DNA of 64,000 nucleotides, from the NCBI GenBank assembly GCA_963204915.1, contig CAUJHS010000010.1:62001-126000 (forward strand), given 5' to 3'. The notes under the pieces were generated by a model that had not been told where the DNA came from, made no database searches, and saw nothing but the letters and a program-made list of their open reading frames with translations. A program made the translations under genes and the position numbers. Origin of the DNA: Planctomycetota bacterium (lineage in GTDB: Bacteria > Planctomycetota > Planctomycetia > Pirellulales > Pirellulaceae). This document shows positions 23,765 to 33,641 of this stretch, one piece after another (the stretch's first letter is position 1; each line of letters opens with the position of its first letter).

Positions 23765-24948
23765 CACGCGATGCGTTAGCCTGGATTGATGATGAGCTCG
23801 AAGCTTTGGAGAAACGCGGATTGCGGCGAAGGCTCTCCACGCGCGAAAGCCCGCAAGGAGCCGCATCAATCATTCTCGATGGACGATCCTATGCCAATTT
23901 CAGCTCGAACGATTACCTCGGCCTTGCGTCCGACTCGCTAAACGCCGCACTCGCCGCTGCCCTTTCCAAGACCGGATGGGGAAGCGGCGCCAGTCCCCTG
24001 GTCACGGGTCGGGCCACCTTACACGCGCGGCTTGAACAGGCCATTGCCGCCTTTGAAGGCGCTCAAGCAGCGCTATTGTTCTCCACGGGATATGCAGCCA
24101 ACGTGGGCGCTGTGGCGGCGCTTGCCGGCAAAGAGGATGCCGTTTTCAGCGACGCGAAGAACCACGCAAGTCTCATCGACGGGTGCCGCCTCTCCGGCGC
24201 CGCCGTGTTCGTTTATCCCCATGCGGACATCGCCGCGCTTGCCGCATTGTTACGTGATCACGGCGCCTTTCGACGCCGATTGATCGTAACCGATTCGTTG
24301 TTCAGCATGGACGGCGACATCGCGCCGTTGCCCGAGTTGGCCGCCTTAGCGGAGCACTACAACGCGATGTTGCTTGTCGACGAAGCCCACGCCACGGGAG
24401 TTTTCGGAACTCACGGACGTGGCCTTTGTGAACAGTACGGTGTCGAAGACCAGGTGCATGTTCGCGTAGGGACATTGAGTAAGGCGCTCGGTTCGTTAGG
24501 CGGGTTCGTCGTCGGCTCGCGATCGTTGATCGAATGGCTTGCGAATCGCGCTCGCAGCTATGTGTTTTCCACGGCGCCGCCCGAAGCGATGGCGGCGGCG
24601 GCGCTCGAAGCTCTCCGAATCGTCCGCGAGGAGCCGCAGCGTCGCCATCACTTGCTGGAGCGAGCCGCATGGTTGCGCGACGAGTTGCGGCGTGAAGGTT
24701 GGAATGTGGGGCGAAGCGAAAGCCAGATCATTCCCCTCATGATCGGCGCGCCCCAAACCACCATGCAGTTGGCTGGGGCGCTACGTCAAAGAGGGCTGCT
24801 CGTCCCAGGAATCCGCCCTCCCTCGGTTCCCGAAGGCGAGTCGCTCCTGCGAATCAGTTTGAGTTACGCGCATTCTGCTAAGTCGCTTGAGCAGTTGCTC
24901 ACGGCCCTCCGTGAACTGCGCAACAACTTCGAACGTATGCCACCATGA
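23761..24948 (+). CDS. bioF: 8-amino-7-oxononanoate synthase family (BioF/KBL)
   Basis: 395 aa. A PLP-dependent alpha-oxoamine synthase: DEAHATGVFGTHGRG (about 206-220) holds the cofactor-stacking and Asp residues, and TLSKALGSLGGFVVGS carries the Schiff-base lysine. SSNDYLGLA and GWGSGASPLVTG are further family motifs. The likely reaction condenses pimeloyl-thioester with alanine in biotin synthesis. The closest alternative is 2-amino-3-ketobutyrate CoA ligase; no other bio genes are near to decide. It is followed by a lipoprotein gene after seven bases. Confidence 0.88.
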   Translation: MTRDALAWIDDELEALEKRGLRRRLSTRESPQGAASIILDGRSYANFSSNDYLGLASDSLNAALAAALSKTGWGSGASPLVTGRATLHARLEQAIAAFEGAQAALLFSTGYAANVGAVAALAGKEDAVFSDAKNHASLIDGCRLSGAAVFVYPHADIAALAALLRDHGAFRRRLIVTDSLFSMDGDIAPLPELAALAEHYNAMLLVDEAHATGVFGTHGRGLCEQYGVEDQVHVRVGTLSKALGSLGGFVVGSRSLIEWLANRARSYVFSTAPPEAMAAAALEALRIVREEPQRRHHLLERAAWLRDELRREGWNVGRSESQIIPLMIGAPQTTMQLAGALRQRGLLVPGIRPPSVPEGESLLRISLSYAHSAKSLEQLLTALRELRNNFERMPP

Positions 24949-24955
24949 AACTGCG

Positions 24956-25573
24956 ATGGGCTACGCACCAATGTCTTGCCAATTATTGCGAAGCGCGCTA
25001 ATGACGGCGTTTTCCCTAATCGCCGCCTGGGGATGTCAACCACGCTCGCCGGAGGAATCGACCATGCAAGCATCACTCGCTGCGACAACGTCAAGTTTTC
25101 GCATGGAATCGTCCGCATTTGCGGAAGGCCAACCCATTCCCAAACTTTACACCGGAGAAGGCAAAGACATTTCTCCGCCGCTGACGTGGACCGATCCGCC
25201 GTTGGGCGCCGAAGAATTCACTTTGATTTGCGACGACCCTGATGCTCCCCGAGCGGATCCGTGGGTGCATTGGGTGATTTACAAAATTCCAGGCGATGTT
25301 CGCACTCTACCAGAAAATTTGCCCCGTCGGACTGTGTTGCAAACTCCGCCCGGAGCGCGGCAGGGCGCCAATTCATGGGGAGCAGACAATGTCGGATATC
25401 GCGGCCCTATGCCGCCGCCGGGGCACGGCCGGCACCGCTATTATTTCCGTCTTTACGCGTTAGACGCCCCTCTCGATCTTCCTGAGCAAGCCACCAAAGA
25501 TTCGCTGCTTGCCGCCATGAAAGGCCACGTCCTCGCCGAAGCGACGTTAATGGGTACCTACGAGCGCAAGTGA
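24956..25573 (+). CDS. PEBP/YbhB-like lipoprotein
   Basis: 205 aa. The N-terminus LLRSALMTAFSLIAAWGC is a lipoprotein signal with Cys at the lipobox. The rest is a phosphatidylethanolamine-binding-protein (Raf-kinase-inhibitor-like) fold: ISPPLTWTDPPLGAEEFTLI, CDDPDAP, WVHWVIYKIPG and the RHRYYFRLYALD ligand-loop motif. The bacterial role of these proteins is not settled. The ATG at 24956 is chosen since it opens the signal peptide; an upstream alternative lies inside bioF. Confidence 0.85.
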   Translation: MGYAPMSCQLLRSALMTAFSLIAAWGCQPRSPEESTMQASLAATTSSFRMESSAFAEGQPIPKLYTGEGKDISPPLTWTDPPLGAEEFTLICDDPDAPRADPWVHWVIYKIPGDVRTLPENLPRRTVLQTPPGARQGANSWGADNVGYRGPMPPPGHGRHRYYFRLYALDAPLDLPEQATKDSLLAAMKGHVLAEATLMGTYERK

Positions 25574-25951
25574 GTCTGGTCGCTTTCAGGATCGCTCTCG
25601 CATCCTGCGCGATCCCATTGTGTCGTATCGAATTCACTCGCGTTTTTGCTCCGCGAGCAACTGAAGCCATATCACAACCAAACTTGTGGGTTTATTGCCT
25701 TCAATGGTATTCGTTTCGTAGTGTGGTGTGACCGGCCGAAGCACAGGATGGCCCCGAGTTCACGCTGGCTTTAACGCGACGGCGTCATGATAGAATTGGG
25801 GGAACCAGGCGCAGTCGCGACAAACCTGCAACTTCTCGCTCGGTACGCGGATGCGCTGCGAACTACGGGAGCCGGCGTTCAACCATTTGCTGCGTCGAGT
25901 CCGAAGCCGTATCGGAGGCGCGCCCGTAAACATGCTTGGAAAGACCAAATC
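25574..25951. other. Intergenic region before the glycoside hydrolase
   Basis: No gene is supported in these 378 bases. The frame of the following gene is open back to 25,787, but the residues there look random and the first start giving a signal peptide is 25,952. A promoter must lie here; TAGAAT at 25,791-25,796 could be a -10 box but the matching -35 is poor. Confidence 0.5.
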
Positions 25952-28579
25952 ATGCTCAATTCAACAAGCAACTTCGGGCGTCGCTATTTAACGGTGCTGT
26001 TGATCACGATGCTGCACTACGCGTTGGCCAGGAGCGCGGCGACCGCCGAAGAGCAAGCAATGTTTCCCTTTCTTGTCTCCTACGATGCGCCAGCAAACGC
26101 AACGAACGTTAGTTCTTGGCTAGACAAGCCTGCGGGCAAGCACGGGTTTATTCGGGTTGAGAACGGCCGATTAGCGCACAAGGCAGGCCCCATTCGATTT
26201 CATGGAACCAACTTGTGCTTTGATGCTTGCTTTCCCACGCACGAACAAGCCGATCGATTGGCGGCCCGTCTTGCAAGGTTTGGAGTCAACGTGGTCCGCA
26301 TGCATCATATGGATTCGCGCTCGATTTGGGGAAAGAGCGGAAACCACGTCACAATTGATCCCGACCAGTTGGACCGCCTCGATTATTCGATTCATCGCCT
26401 CAAGGAAGAAGGCGTTTACACGAACCTGAACTTGCACGTTTCGCGGTGGCTCGGCCCGGAAGACGGCTTTTCCGATCGCGAAAAACGGCCGAACTACGAC
26501 AAAGGCCTCGACAACTTCGAGCCTCGCATGATTGAGCTACAAAAGAAATACGCGAAGGATTTACTGTCTCACAAAAATCCCTATACAGGAAATACCTACG
26601 CCCAAGAACCGGCGATTGCTTTTGTAGAAATTAATAACGAAAACGCGCTTTTTGATGAGTGGAATAAAGGAAGTCTCGACGACTTGCCCGATCCATACGC
26701 CTCGATGTTCCGCCAGCAATGGAATGCCTGGTTACTCAAGAAGTATCGTTCGACCGAGGCCCTTCGCAGCGCATGGCAAGCGGGCGAACAACCGCTAGGC
26801 GACGAACTACTTGCCGGCGGCGAGTTTCAACAACCGCTCGACGATCATTGGACGCTAGAGCGAGACGATCGCGGGCATGCCGATTGGTCGGTCGTTTCGG
26901 CGAATGCGGAGCGCGTGCTTCAGATCAAGGTGCATCGGCCAGGTTCGGTCTCATGGCGGCCGCAACTCTCTCATCGGGGCTTTGCGGTGAAAAAGGGCGG
27001 CGCCTACACGCTCTCCTTTGTCGTTCGCGCAGATACGCCTCGCGCGTTGACGGTCAACTGCACGATGGCTCACGATCCGTGGGAGAATTTGGGCCTTAGC
27101 GCTAAAGTCGACGTCACGGAACAAGCGTCGGTACAGCAGTTTACGTTTCTCGCCACTCGTGGCGACTCGGGCGCTCGGATTACCTTCAGCAATTTGCAGC
27201 CCGGCGTTTACGAACTTTCCGCCGTTTCGCTCCGTCCGGGCGGCGTCATCGGGCTAGCCACGGGAGAAATGCTGGAGAACGACAGCGTAGCGGTCATGCA
27301 ATCGCGTCGGCGCGACCGCACGGAAACGGCGCGCCGCGATTTCATCGACTTCCTCTGGGATACCGAGCACGCCTACTGGACCGGAATGCACCGGTTTCTT
27401 CGCGACGAACTGAAGGTCAACTCGGTGATTTCTGGAACGCAACTGAGCTGGAGTCCGGTACACATTCAGGCGCAGTTGGATTACATCGACGCACATGCCT
27501 ATTGGCAACATCCGAGCTTCCCTGGTCGACCCTGGGACCCGCGCAATTGGTTTGTTCGTAACATGGCCATGGTCAACTCGCCCGGCGGCGAATTAACCGA
27601 GTTAGCTGCACGGCGCGTCGCCGGGAAGCCATTCACGGTCAGCGAATACAATCATCCGGCGCCAGGCATGTACGCCGCAGAAGGGCTTCCTATGTTGGCG
27701 GCCTTCGCGGCGCACCAAGGCTGGGATGGAGTCTATAGTTTTGCGTGGGCTCACAACGACGAGTTCGAACCGGGACATATTGGTAGTTTTTTCGACATTC
27801 AAGCCGACCCGACGCGTCTTGTTCACTTGCCAGCGTGCGCCGCGATGCTCCTTCGCGGCGATGTGCCGCACGCCCAAGACATGATACTGACGCCGTTGAG
27901 TCACGCGGACGAACGCCAACGTTTACACGAAACGGGCAGTCCATGGACATTGACCATTGACCAGCTAGGCGGAGACAGAAACACCGCACTACTCCACCGG
28001 GTTGCATTGGATCTACAAAGCGAGACGCCAAGAACGCCGCTTCAGCCCGTCAATCCACAAAACCTTTCGACTTTCCTTTCCGACAGCAAAGCGCTGCGCT
28101 GGGATCATTCGCAACCGGGCAAAGGTTTCTTTCTTGTCGACTCGCCACGCACCAAATTGTTGACCGGGTTTGTGGAAGGACGCACGTTCGATCTGGGCGA
28201 CGTGAAACTCGCCCCGGGGGCAACGCGCCTCGATTGGGTCACGATTTCACTGACGTGTTTAGATGGGCCAGGGTTTGGCTCGCCGGGTCGCATCTTGGTT
28301 GCCGCAACTTCGTGGCGACAAAACACCGATTGGCAATGGGAAGAACTGGGCGATGATCGAGTGACGCTGCGCAACCAATGGGGGCGCCCTCCCATCCTGT
28401 GTGAAGGCGTGCCAGCAAAACTCACCTTACCGACCGACATCCCTCGTACGGAATGTTACGCTCTGGACGCTTCGGGAGAACGCACAACGCGCGTGCCCTT
28501 GCATTCGGTGAATGGCGAAGCCCAGCTCGACCTCGACCCACGGTACAAAACTTTGTGGTACGAAATCGTCATCAAGTGA
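25952..28579 (+). CDS. Secreted glycoside hydrolase with a TIM-barrel core
   Basis: 875 aa with a signal peptide (YLTVLLITMLHYALARSAATA). Residues about 30-300 and 430-640 look like a cellulase/beta-galactosidase-type (clan A) barrel: GPIRFHGTNLCFDACF, NVVRMHHMD, FVEINNENALF (acid/base Glu after Asn) and FTVSEYNHPAPG (candidate nucleophile Glu). A beta-sandwich insertion at about 335-430 (GAYTLSFVVRADTP, FSNLQPGVYELSAVSL) resembles a carbohydrate-binding module. The C-terminal 200 residues are beta-rich. The substrate cannot be stated. It stands alone between the PEBP gene and tRNA-Gly. Confidence 0.75.
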   Translation: MLNSTSNFGRRYLTVLLITMLHYALARSAATAEEQAMFPFLVSYDAPANATNVSSWLDKPAGKHGFIRVENGRLAHKAGPIRFHGTNLCFDACFPTHEQADRLAARLARFGVNVVRMHHMDSRSIWGKSGNHVTIDPDQLDRLDYSIHRLKEEGVYTNLNLHVSRWLGPEDGFSDREKRPNYDKGLDNFEPRMIELQKKYAKDLLSHKNPYTGNTYAQEPAIAFVEINNENALFDEWNKGSLDDLPDPYASMFRQQWNAWLLKKYRSTEALRSAWQAGEQPLGDELLAGGEFQQPLDDHWTLERDDRGHADWSVVSANAERVLQIKVHRPGSVSWRPQLSHRGFAVKKGGAYTLSFVVRADTPRALTVNCTMAHDPWENLGLSAKVDVTEQASVQQFTFLATRGDSGARITFSNLQPGVYELSAVSLRPGGVIGLATGEMLENDSVAVMQSRRRDRTETARRDFIDFLWDTEHAYWTGMHRFLRDELKVNSVISGTQLSWSPVHIQAQLDYIDAHAYWQHPSFPGRPWDPRNWFVRNMAMVNSPGGELTELAARRVAGKPFTVSEYNHPAPGMYAAEGLPMLAAFAAHQGWDGVYSFAWAHNDEFEPGHIGSFFDIQADPTRLVHLPACAAMLLRGDVPHAQDMILTPLSHADERQRLHETGSPWTLTIDQLGGDRNTALLHRVALDLQSETPRTPLQPVNPQNLSTFLSDSKALRWDHSQPGKGFFLVDSPRTKLLTGFVEGRTFDLGDVKLAPGATRLDWVTISLTCLDGPGFGSPGRILVAATSWRQNTDWQWEELGDDRVTLRNQWGRPPILCEGVPAKLTLPTDIPRTECYALDASGERTTRVPLHSVNGEAQLDLDPRYKTLWYEIVIK

Positions 28580-28682
28580 AATCCTGCCGATTAACCTCAC
28601 GTTAGCGTCGCCAGGAATTGGCCACGAAACGCAGTTCCAAACCGCTTCTTGGTGAATTTGCCGCGAACCAAACTCCGTTGCC

Positions 28683-28710
28683 TTGCGTCACCAAGTGGAG
28701 ACGATATATT
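28683..28710 (+). promoter_or_regulatory. Promoter of tRNA-Gly
   Basis: TTGCGT (28683-28688) and TATATT (28705-28710) with a 16-base spacer lie 20 bases ahead of the tRNA. Confidence 0.55.
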
Positions 28711-28730
28711 TGAGACATGGACAAACCAAA

Positions 28731-28803
28731 GCGGGTGTAGCTCAGTTGGCAGAGCACTAGCTTCCCAAGCTGGGTGTCGTGGGTTCGAATCCCATCACCC
28801 GCT
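28731..28803 (+). tRNA. tRNA-Gly (CCC)
   Basis: A full cloverleaf: acceptor stem GCGGGTG/CACCCGC with discriminator T; anticodon stem CTAGC/GCTGG (one G-U pair) around loop TTCCCAA, giving anticodon CCC for codon GGG; T-arm GGGTTCGAATCCC. CCA is not encoded. No integrase or repeat lies next to it, so this tRNA is not visibly occupied by an element. Confidence 0.95.
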
Positions 28804-28811
28804 CTTTTAGG

Positions 28812-28849
28812 CAGCCGTTGTCAGTGAATGACGACGGCTGTTTTCTTTT
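28812..28849 (+). terminator. Terminator of tRNA-Gly
   Basis: CAGCCGTTGTC (28812-28822) pairs with GACGACGGCTG (28830-28840) with one G-U pair and is followed by TTTTCTTTT. It lies nine bases after the tRNA. The following 28,850-29,053 holds no supported gene. Confidence 0.8.
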
Positions 28850-29053
28850 GATGGCGTAAGCAGTTACGCAACTTTCTCGAACGGCATTTTCCGAAGGGCG
28901 TACGTCATGCCAATTGTCGGAAATTGTCTCCGATTTGCTGCGCTTGCTGGGAGTTGGCGCCAACGTTGGTGCTCGTAACGGATGCACGGTGCAAATGTCG
29001 GGCGTCCGCAGATGTGCGTAGGGTCACGTTGCTCGGAGGCGGGACGTGCCATG

Positions 29054-30433
29054 TTAGCCCAAACCTTCGATCTTCCAGCCATCGCGGTACGCGCGCCGCA
29101 CGAGCGCGGTTGCTTGAGCGCTATTGGTGAAGATTTGTTTGTCCTGATCCCATTCGAGCCACTCGCCCGCGGCGCGGTCGGCCATGGCGCCAACCAAGAC
29201 CGCTTCCGTCAAGGGGCCGCCGTGGCGGAAATCGGCGCATGCCTTTCTTCCTTCGATAATTGCGTTGACCCAGTCGTGATAATGATCCTGCGGTTGAAGA
29301 TTCATCGGGTACTTCTCGGCGGGGAAGGTGTCTTCAGGCAGTACGATAGGTCGACCGCCGCGATAGTTCTTGAAGATGCACCCGTGCTCTCCAATCCAAA
29401 ACGTGCCAGACTCAGGGAGCGTCTTCAAGCCTTGCGGCAACGCAATGCGGGACACATCCGGTCGTAGATCGCCGTCATGCCATGTGAGCTTAATCGTTTC
29501 GTCGCTGGTAATCTCGCTGCCGGGAAAGATCAACTCCACCTGCCGGCGTTCTCCCCACAGGGGTCCGCTGCTGCCCGGTGTTGTTTGCCGCACGCGCAAG
29601 GGCGCTGTGAGCTTCAAGGCGTCAAACGAGATATCGAAGTGATGGCAGCCCATGTCGCCCATTTCACCAACGCCAAAGTCGAACCAGGCGCGCCACGTTT
29701 TGGGATGATATGCATTCTCCAGGTACGGCCGCGGCTCGCGTACGCCTAACCACAGGTCCCAATCGAGCGACGTCGGAACCGGATCGCTCGCCGTTTTGAG
29801 CGACGTGTTCTTTGGCCACCACGAGAGCGGCTTATTCTCCCATAGCAATACTTCTTTGATCTTGCCAATCGCGCCACTCCGGATAAGCTCCACCGCCATG
29901 CGGCTTTCGATGCTGGAGCGTCCCTGATTGCCAAGTTGCGTGACCACGCCGGCGCGTTTCGCTTCTTCGGTGATCACGCGGCACTCGTGCAACGTGCCGG
30001 CCATTGGCTTTTGGAGGTAAACGTGCTTTCCGGCGCGAATGGCCGTAACCGCCGGCGCGGCGTGCATGTGATCGGGCGTGCCAATGGTCACGGCGTCGAA
30101 CTTATCGGTGTGATTGGTCAGGAGTTCGCGCCAATCTTTGTGTCGCGACGCCTCGGGATGCGCCTTCGCCGCCTGGGCCAAGTACTCGGCATCGACATCG
30201 CACAACGCGACGATTTTCACCTGCGGATGGCTCGCGACCGCCCGGAGGGTGCTTCCTCCCATGCCCCCGACGCCGATGCACGCCACCTGGAGCATCGAAT
30301 TGAGAGACGCACTGCGCACGAGGGAGGGACAACCGAGCACTCCGGCGCCAATCGCGCCGCTTTGTTTCAAAAAACGACGGCGAGTGATGGGGCGAACCAG
30401 GTGCGATGATGAATCACGGCCAGTGGTTTTCAT
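29054..30433 (-). CDS. Gfo/Idh/MocA-family oxidoreductase, Tat-exported
   Basis: 459 aa. The N-terminus has a Tat signal, TRRRFLKQSGAIGAGVLG. A Rossmann fold follows (CIGVGGMGGSTLRAV, VALCDVD), with LQKPMAG in place of the usual EKP and the C-terminal dehydrogenase domain. Family members oxidise or epimerise sugars using NAD(P), and planctomycetes encode many exported copies. The ATG at 30433 is preferred to a TTG six bases upstream. An aldo-keto reductase and an MFS transporter lie upstream on the same strand, which suits carbohydrate use. Substrate unknown. Confidence 0.88.
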   Translation of the reverse strand: MKTTGRDSSSHLVRPITRRRFLKQSGAIGAGVLGCPSLVRSASLNSMLQVACIGVGGMGGSTLRAVASHPQVKIVALCDVDAEYLAQAAKAHPEASRHKDWRELLTNHTDKFDAVTIGTPDHMHAAPAVTAIRAGKHVYLQKPMAGTLHECRVITEEAKRAGVVTQLGNQGRSSIESRMAVELIRSGAIGKIKEVLLWENKPLSWWPKNTSLKTASDPVPTSLDWDLWLGVREPRPYLENAYHPKTWRAWFDFGVGEMGDMGCHHFDISFDALKLTAPLRVRQTTPGSSGPLWGERRQVELIFPGSEITSDETIKLTWHDGDLRPDVSRIALPQGLKTLPESGTFWIGEHGCIFKNYRGGRPIVLPEDTFPAEKYPMNLQPQDHYHDWVNAIIEGRKACADFRHGGPLTEAVLVGAMADRAAGEWLEWDQDKQIFTNSAQATALVRRAYRDGWKIEGLG

Positions 30434-30537
30434 GGGCAACTCTCAGTTTGGTGCGACGCTTCGAAGATTAACGTTGGGGCAACGCCGGGCCAGATCCTAC
30501 CATGCCGCTGCAACCGGTGGCTAATCAATCAACCGCT

Positions 30538-31389
30538 TTACCGTTCGCCAAGCCGCTCCAGGAGTTCGATCTCGCTCGGATCGAGCCGGAAGTGCGCGAT
30601 GTCCAGGTCTTGTCGCATGTGCTCGGCGTTGGTTGTCCCCGTCAACGGGATCATACCTTTTTCCCACGCAAACCGGAAAACCACTTGGCTGACCGTTCGA
30701 CCGTGACGTGCGGCGATCTGCGCCAACTGTGGATGATTCAAAATGCTGCGGTTCGCCGTAAGCAGCGAAAAGCCTTGGTAGCTCATACCATTGGCTTCAC
30801 AATACGCGCGAACGTCGCGATCCCAACCCCGCTCTGCGTAACAGCGGTTTTGCACGATCGCGGGAGCGATCCTCGCCTTTTGACACAACCGTTCGAGTTG
30901 CTCTCGGGTGACGTTACTCACGCCAAGCAAACGCGCCAAGCCGCGGTCATAGAGCGACTCCATGGCGCGCCACGCCTCCCAGTCGGCGGCCGACAACCCG
31001 ACGCGCACCGACGGCCCGTGGAGTAAGTATGCGTCAATCACGTCGACACGAAGATGGTTCAATGAACTGGCGAACGACTGCTCCACTTGTACGGCCACCG
31101 GCGCCGCCGGGTCGTACGGCAGGCGATGATCCTGGCCCGACCGAAAGGTGAACTTGGTCTGCAGGAATAAAGCGTCGCGCGTCGTCAGTCCGCTTTCAAG
31201 AGCCACGGCAATCGCCTGTCCCACCGCCGCTTCATGGTAGTGACGGCGTTGGTTGGCGGTATCGATCCCTCGAAAACCTTGGCGCAAGGCCATTTCAACC
31301 AAAGATTGCGTTTGCTCTTCCTTCCAAGCGGTTCCATAAACCCAGCAGGGCATTTGAACACCATGAATCAATCGAGGATTTTCCGTCAT
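30538..31389 (-). CDS. Aldo-keto reductase
   Basis: 283 aa from the ATG at 31389 (a TTG at 31443 would add 18 residues). The catalytic tetrad is visible: Asp in GIDTANQ, Tyr in HYHEAAVG, Lys in FLQTKF and His in YLLHGP. It should reduce carbonyls or sugar aldehydes with NADPH in the cytosol. The gap to the Gfo/Idh gene is 104 bases and to the MFS gene 80 bases, so co-transcription is possible. Confidence 0.88.
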   Translation of the reverse strand: MTENPRLIHGVQMPCWVYGTAWKEEQTQSLVEMALRQGFRGIDTANQRRHYHEAAVGQAIAVALESGLTTRDALFLQTKFTFRSGQDHRLPYDPAAPVAVQVEQSFASSLNHLRVDVIDAYLLHGPSVRVGLSAADWEAWRAMESLYDRGLARLLGVSNVTREQLERLCQKARIAPAIVQNRCYAERGWDRDVRAYCEANGMSYQGFSLLTANRSILNHPQLAQIAARHGRTVSQVVFRFAWEKGMIPLTGTTNAEHMRQDLDIAHFRLDPSEIELLERLGER

Positions 31390-31469
31390 CAGTAGGGGTG
31401 TGGAAAGGTTAGGAAAAGGGAATGACTTGCGATCAATCGCCAACAGGGGATGTGTGGCGCACTGCCGTT

Positions 31470-32795
31470 TTAGAACGATTCAGGGCCGGCCAGCGGTTCG
31501 CCGACGTCGCATGAAGCTTCGGCTGCCGCGGCGAGGCTCGCCATAGGCGTGGCTTCTACATCGGCCTCCGCCGTGCGTAGTCGGCCGGCCAACCACAGGC
31601 TCGACAGCGTGATTAAGGCCGCGATTACGCCGACGGTTTCGAAGTTGCTAATGCGTCCGTCGGCAGTTTCGCCGATGAGGTGTCCTCCAAGGAAAGAACC
31701 GATTCCGCTGGCCATGTGTTGGACCGACGAGTTCGCACTCATGAACCCTCCGCGCCGCGCCGGCAACACACTGCTGGTGACCATCGACATTGCCGCCACC
31801 ATGCGACCGGCGTTGCTCACCATGAGCGCCGCCACAACCGACACGGCCACTGCCGTTGGCACGGGAGGAAGCACGGTGACCGACAGCAGAAATAAGGCGG
31901 AGAATGGCGCCACTACACGATAAACGCGCAACTTGCCGTAACGGTCGGCAAGACGGCCAATCAGCGGCGCCGTAAACAACGTTACCGCCCCGGCAACCAT
32001 GTACATATACACTAGGTGCGCCTCCGGCATTCGTACATTGGCGACCAGATAAGCGCTGATGTAGGGAATTACTGCAAAGCCGCCCATCATGAGCGAAACC
32101 ACCAGGGCGAACGCGCGCAAATGATTGGGATGCGAGAATGTCTCGGCCAGCATGTGAAGCGGATGACGTTTCGGCGCCGTCAAATGAGAGCGAAGCGGCG
32201 GCAGAGCGACCGCCGCAACCACCAACACCGGGCACCCCAACACGACCAGCGCCAGGAACGGGGCATGCCACCCCCATTGCACTCCCAAGTGCAGTCCGAA
32301 GGGCACTCCCGCCACCGATGCCAGCGCGAACGCCGACATCAGCGCCCCTGTGGCTCGCCCGCGCCGCTCCTCGGGAAACACGTCGCCGATGATCGCCATC
32401 GCCATGCCGCCGAGAATACCGCCGAACATACCGGTGGCGATGCGCGCGGCCACCAACGTCGGGTAATTGGGGGCGAAGCCGCACCAGAATGTGCCAACGA
32501 GAAACCCCGCGAACAAGGTAAGAAACGCGGTTCGTCGCGAGAAGCGATCGATCAATGGCGCCGCAATCAACCCTGCCGCGCCCGCCGCAAACGTGTAGGA
32601 GGAAACAATCAAACCGAATTGCCCCGGCGTGATCTTCAGCGAGCGCATCAACTGAGGGCCAAGCGGCATGACCACCATAAAATCAACAATGCTGGTGAAC
32701 TGCACGGCGGCCAGCACCATCAACACGACTCGCTCGCTGGCCTGAAACCGCTCCGGCTTGTGGTTGGATTGCTCTTTCCCGCCTACGGCATCCAT
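31470..32795 (-). CDS. MFS transporter
   Basis: 441 aa with twelve predicted membrane helices and the loop 2-3 signature variant PLIDRFSRRTAFL; a second conserved loop is PLIGRLADRYGKLRV. It resembles drug/sugar exporter-type major facilitator proteins (DHA1-like). The N- and C-termini are cytoplasmic and hydrophilic. Substrate cannot be predicted. It is the first gene of the three-gene minus-strand group ending with the Gfo/Idh gene. Confidence 0.88.
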   Translation of the reverse strand: MDAVGGKEQSNHKPERFQASERVVLMVLAAVQFTSIVDFMVVMPLGPQLMRSLKITPGQFGLIVSSYTFAAGAAGLIAAPLIDRFSRRTAFLTLFAGFLVGTFWCGFAPNYPTLVAARIATGMFGGILGGMAMAIIGDVFPEERRGRATGALMSAFALASVAGVPFGLHLGVQWGWHAPFLALVVLGCPVLVVAAVALPPLRSHLTAPKRHPLHMLAETFSHPNHLRAFALVVSLMMGGFAVIPYISAYLVANVRMPEAHLVYMYMVAGAVTLFTAPLIGRLADRYGKLRVYRVVAPFSALFLLSVTVLPPVPTAVAVSVVAALMVSNAGRMVAAMSMVTSSVLPARRGGFMSANSSVQHMASGIGSFLGGHLIGETADGRISNFETVGVIAALITLSSLWLAGRLRTAEADVEATPMASLAAAAEASCDVGEPLAGPESF

Positions 32796-33209
32796 TCGTT
32801 ACGCTTTCCCCATTGAAGATGACAACAATCGACCCTCGCCGCATTATCACAGATAGTGTCCGTTTGGTTCAGAGGCGCAACTCGTATCGACGCGCGAATT
32901 GGCGGTCGGTTTGCGCACGTACCACCGCAGCATGACACGCAAATCGCGAGCCGTAGGCTCGTGACTCGATAACTAACGAAATTTTAAGCGATGTCGGACT
33001 ACGATCAGCCCCGCGACGGAGGCGCATAACAGCAACCCTTGAGGTTGCCCCTTCGCGATGCATGCGGTTTCGTCGGACGTGCTCCCCCTAATCAGCACTG
33101 GGTACGAATCCTCAGCAGGACACCACCCAACGCATCTTGTGTGAAATAAACTTTCGATAGGTCCGGCCCCTTCTCAGGGCGGCAAACGTCGTTCGCGAAT
33201 TACGGGAAA
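32796..33209. other. Intergenic region between divergent genes
   Basis: 414 bases with no supported gene. Two small hairpins are visible, GAGCC/GGCTC (about 32,949-32,962) and GCAACC/GGTTGC (about 33,031-33,048). It should hold the divergent promoters of the MFS gene and the 143-aa gene, but no convincing pair of boxes is seen. Confidence 0.5.
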
Positions 33210-33641
33210 ATGAGTCAATTTATTCACATCCGATCGGCCAAGTTTCCTGTGCTTCCTGGTGAGGAGCAAGAATTGGTGAACGAAGGAATGTATGGCAAGG
33301 CGCTCGCTCAATACCTGCAAACGAAGTTACGTGAGCGGGGTTACGAGGCGCCGTTTGTATGCTGCGAGGATTGGGGCTGGTGGGTTGAGTTGAAGGGGCC
33401 GCCGTTTCCGTTCGGTGTATGCATTTACGCGGCGCCGGGACAAAAACCTCCCGCGCCAGATCGCCCCGCGGATTATGTCTGCACCGATGGCGCGGTCGGG
33501 CCGCGTCAATGGAGTTGGCGGAAGTTTCGCTTCGTCGATACTGCGCCTTGGGTGCAAAAACTGCACGCGGATTTGTTGGCGATCTTCCAGGCCGATCCCG
33601 AAGTTGAGACCTGCGGCGTTTCGGATGATTTTCCCTTGTGA
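33210..33641 (+). CDS. Hypothetical protein, 143 aa
   Basis: 143 aa, soluble, rich in Trp, Pro and Gly in its middle (CCEDWGWWVELKGPPFPFG) and starting SQFIHIRSAKFPVLPGEEQE. The pattern is a compact alpha/beta protein with conserved aromatic residues. I do not recognise the family. It stands alone with 131 bases before the CocE-like gene. Good start context is lacking. Confidence 0.65.
   Translation: MSQFIHIRSAKFPVLPGEEQELVNEGMYGKALAQYLQTKLRERGYEAPFVCCEDWGWWVELKGPPFPFGVCIYAAPGQKPPAPDRPADYVCTDGAVGPRQWSWRKFRFVDTAPWVQKLHADLLAIFQADPEVETCGVSDDFPL

Noticed and set aside
22842..23873. 343-codon antisense frame inside the coiled-coil gene
   Set aside because: It is the complement of a Gln/Glu/Arg-rich repeat protein, which leaves stop-free antisense frames; no motif is seen.
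28757..28987. Minus-strand frame ending in MGFEPTTPSLGS
   Set aside because: Its end is antisense to tRNA-Gly and gives the usual tRNA-derived peptide; the rest has no coding character.
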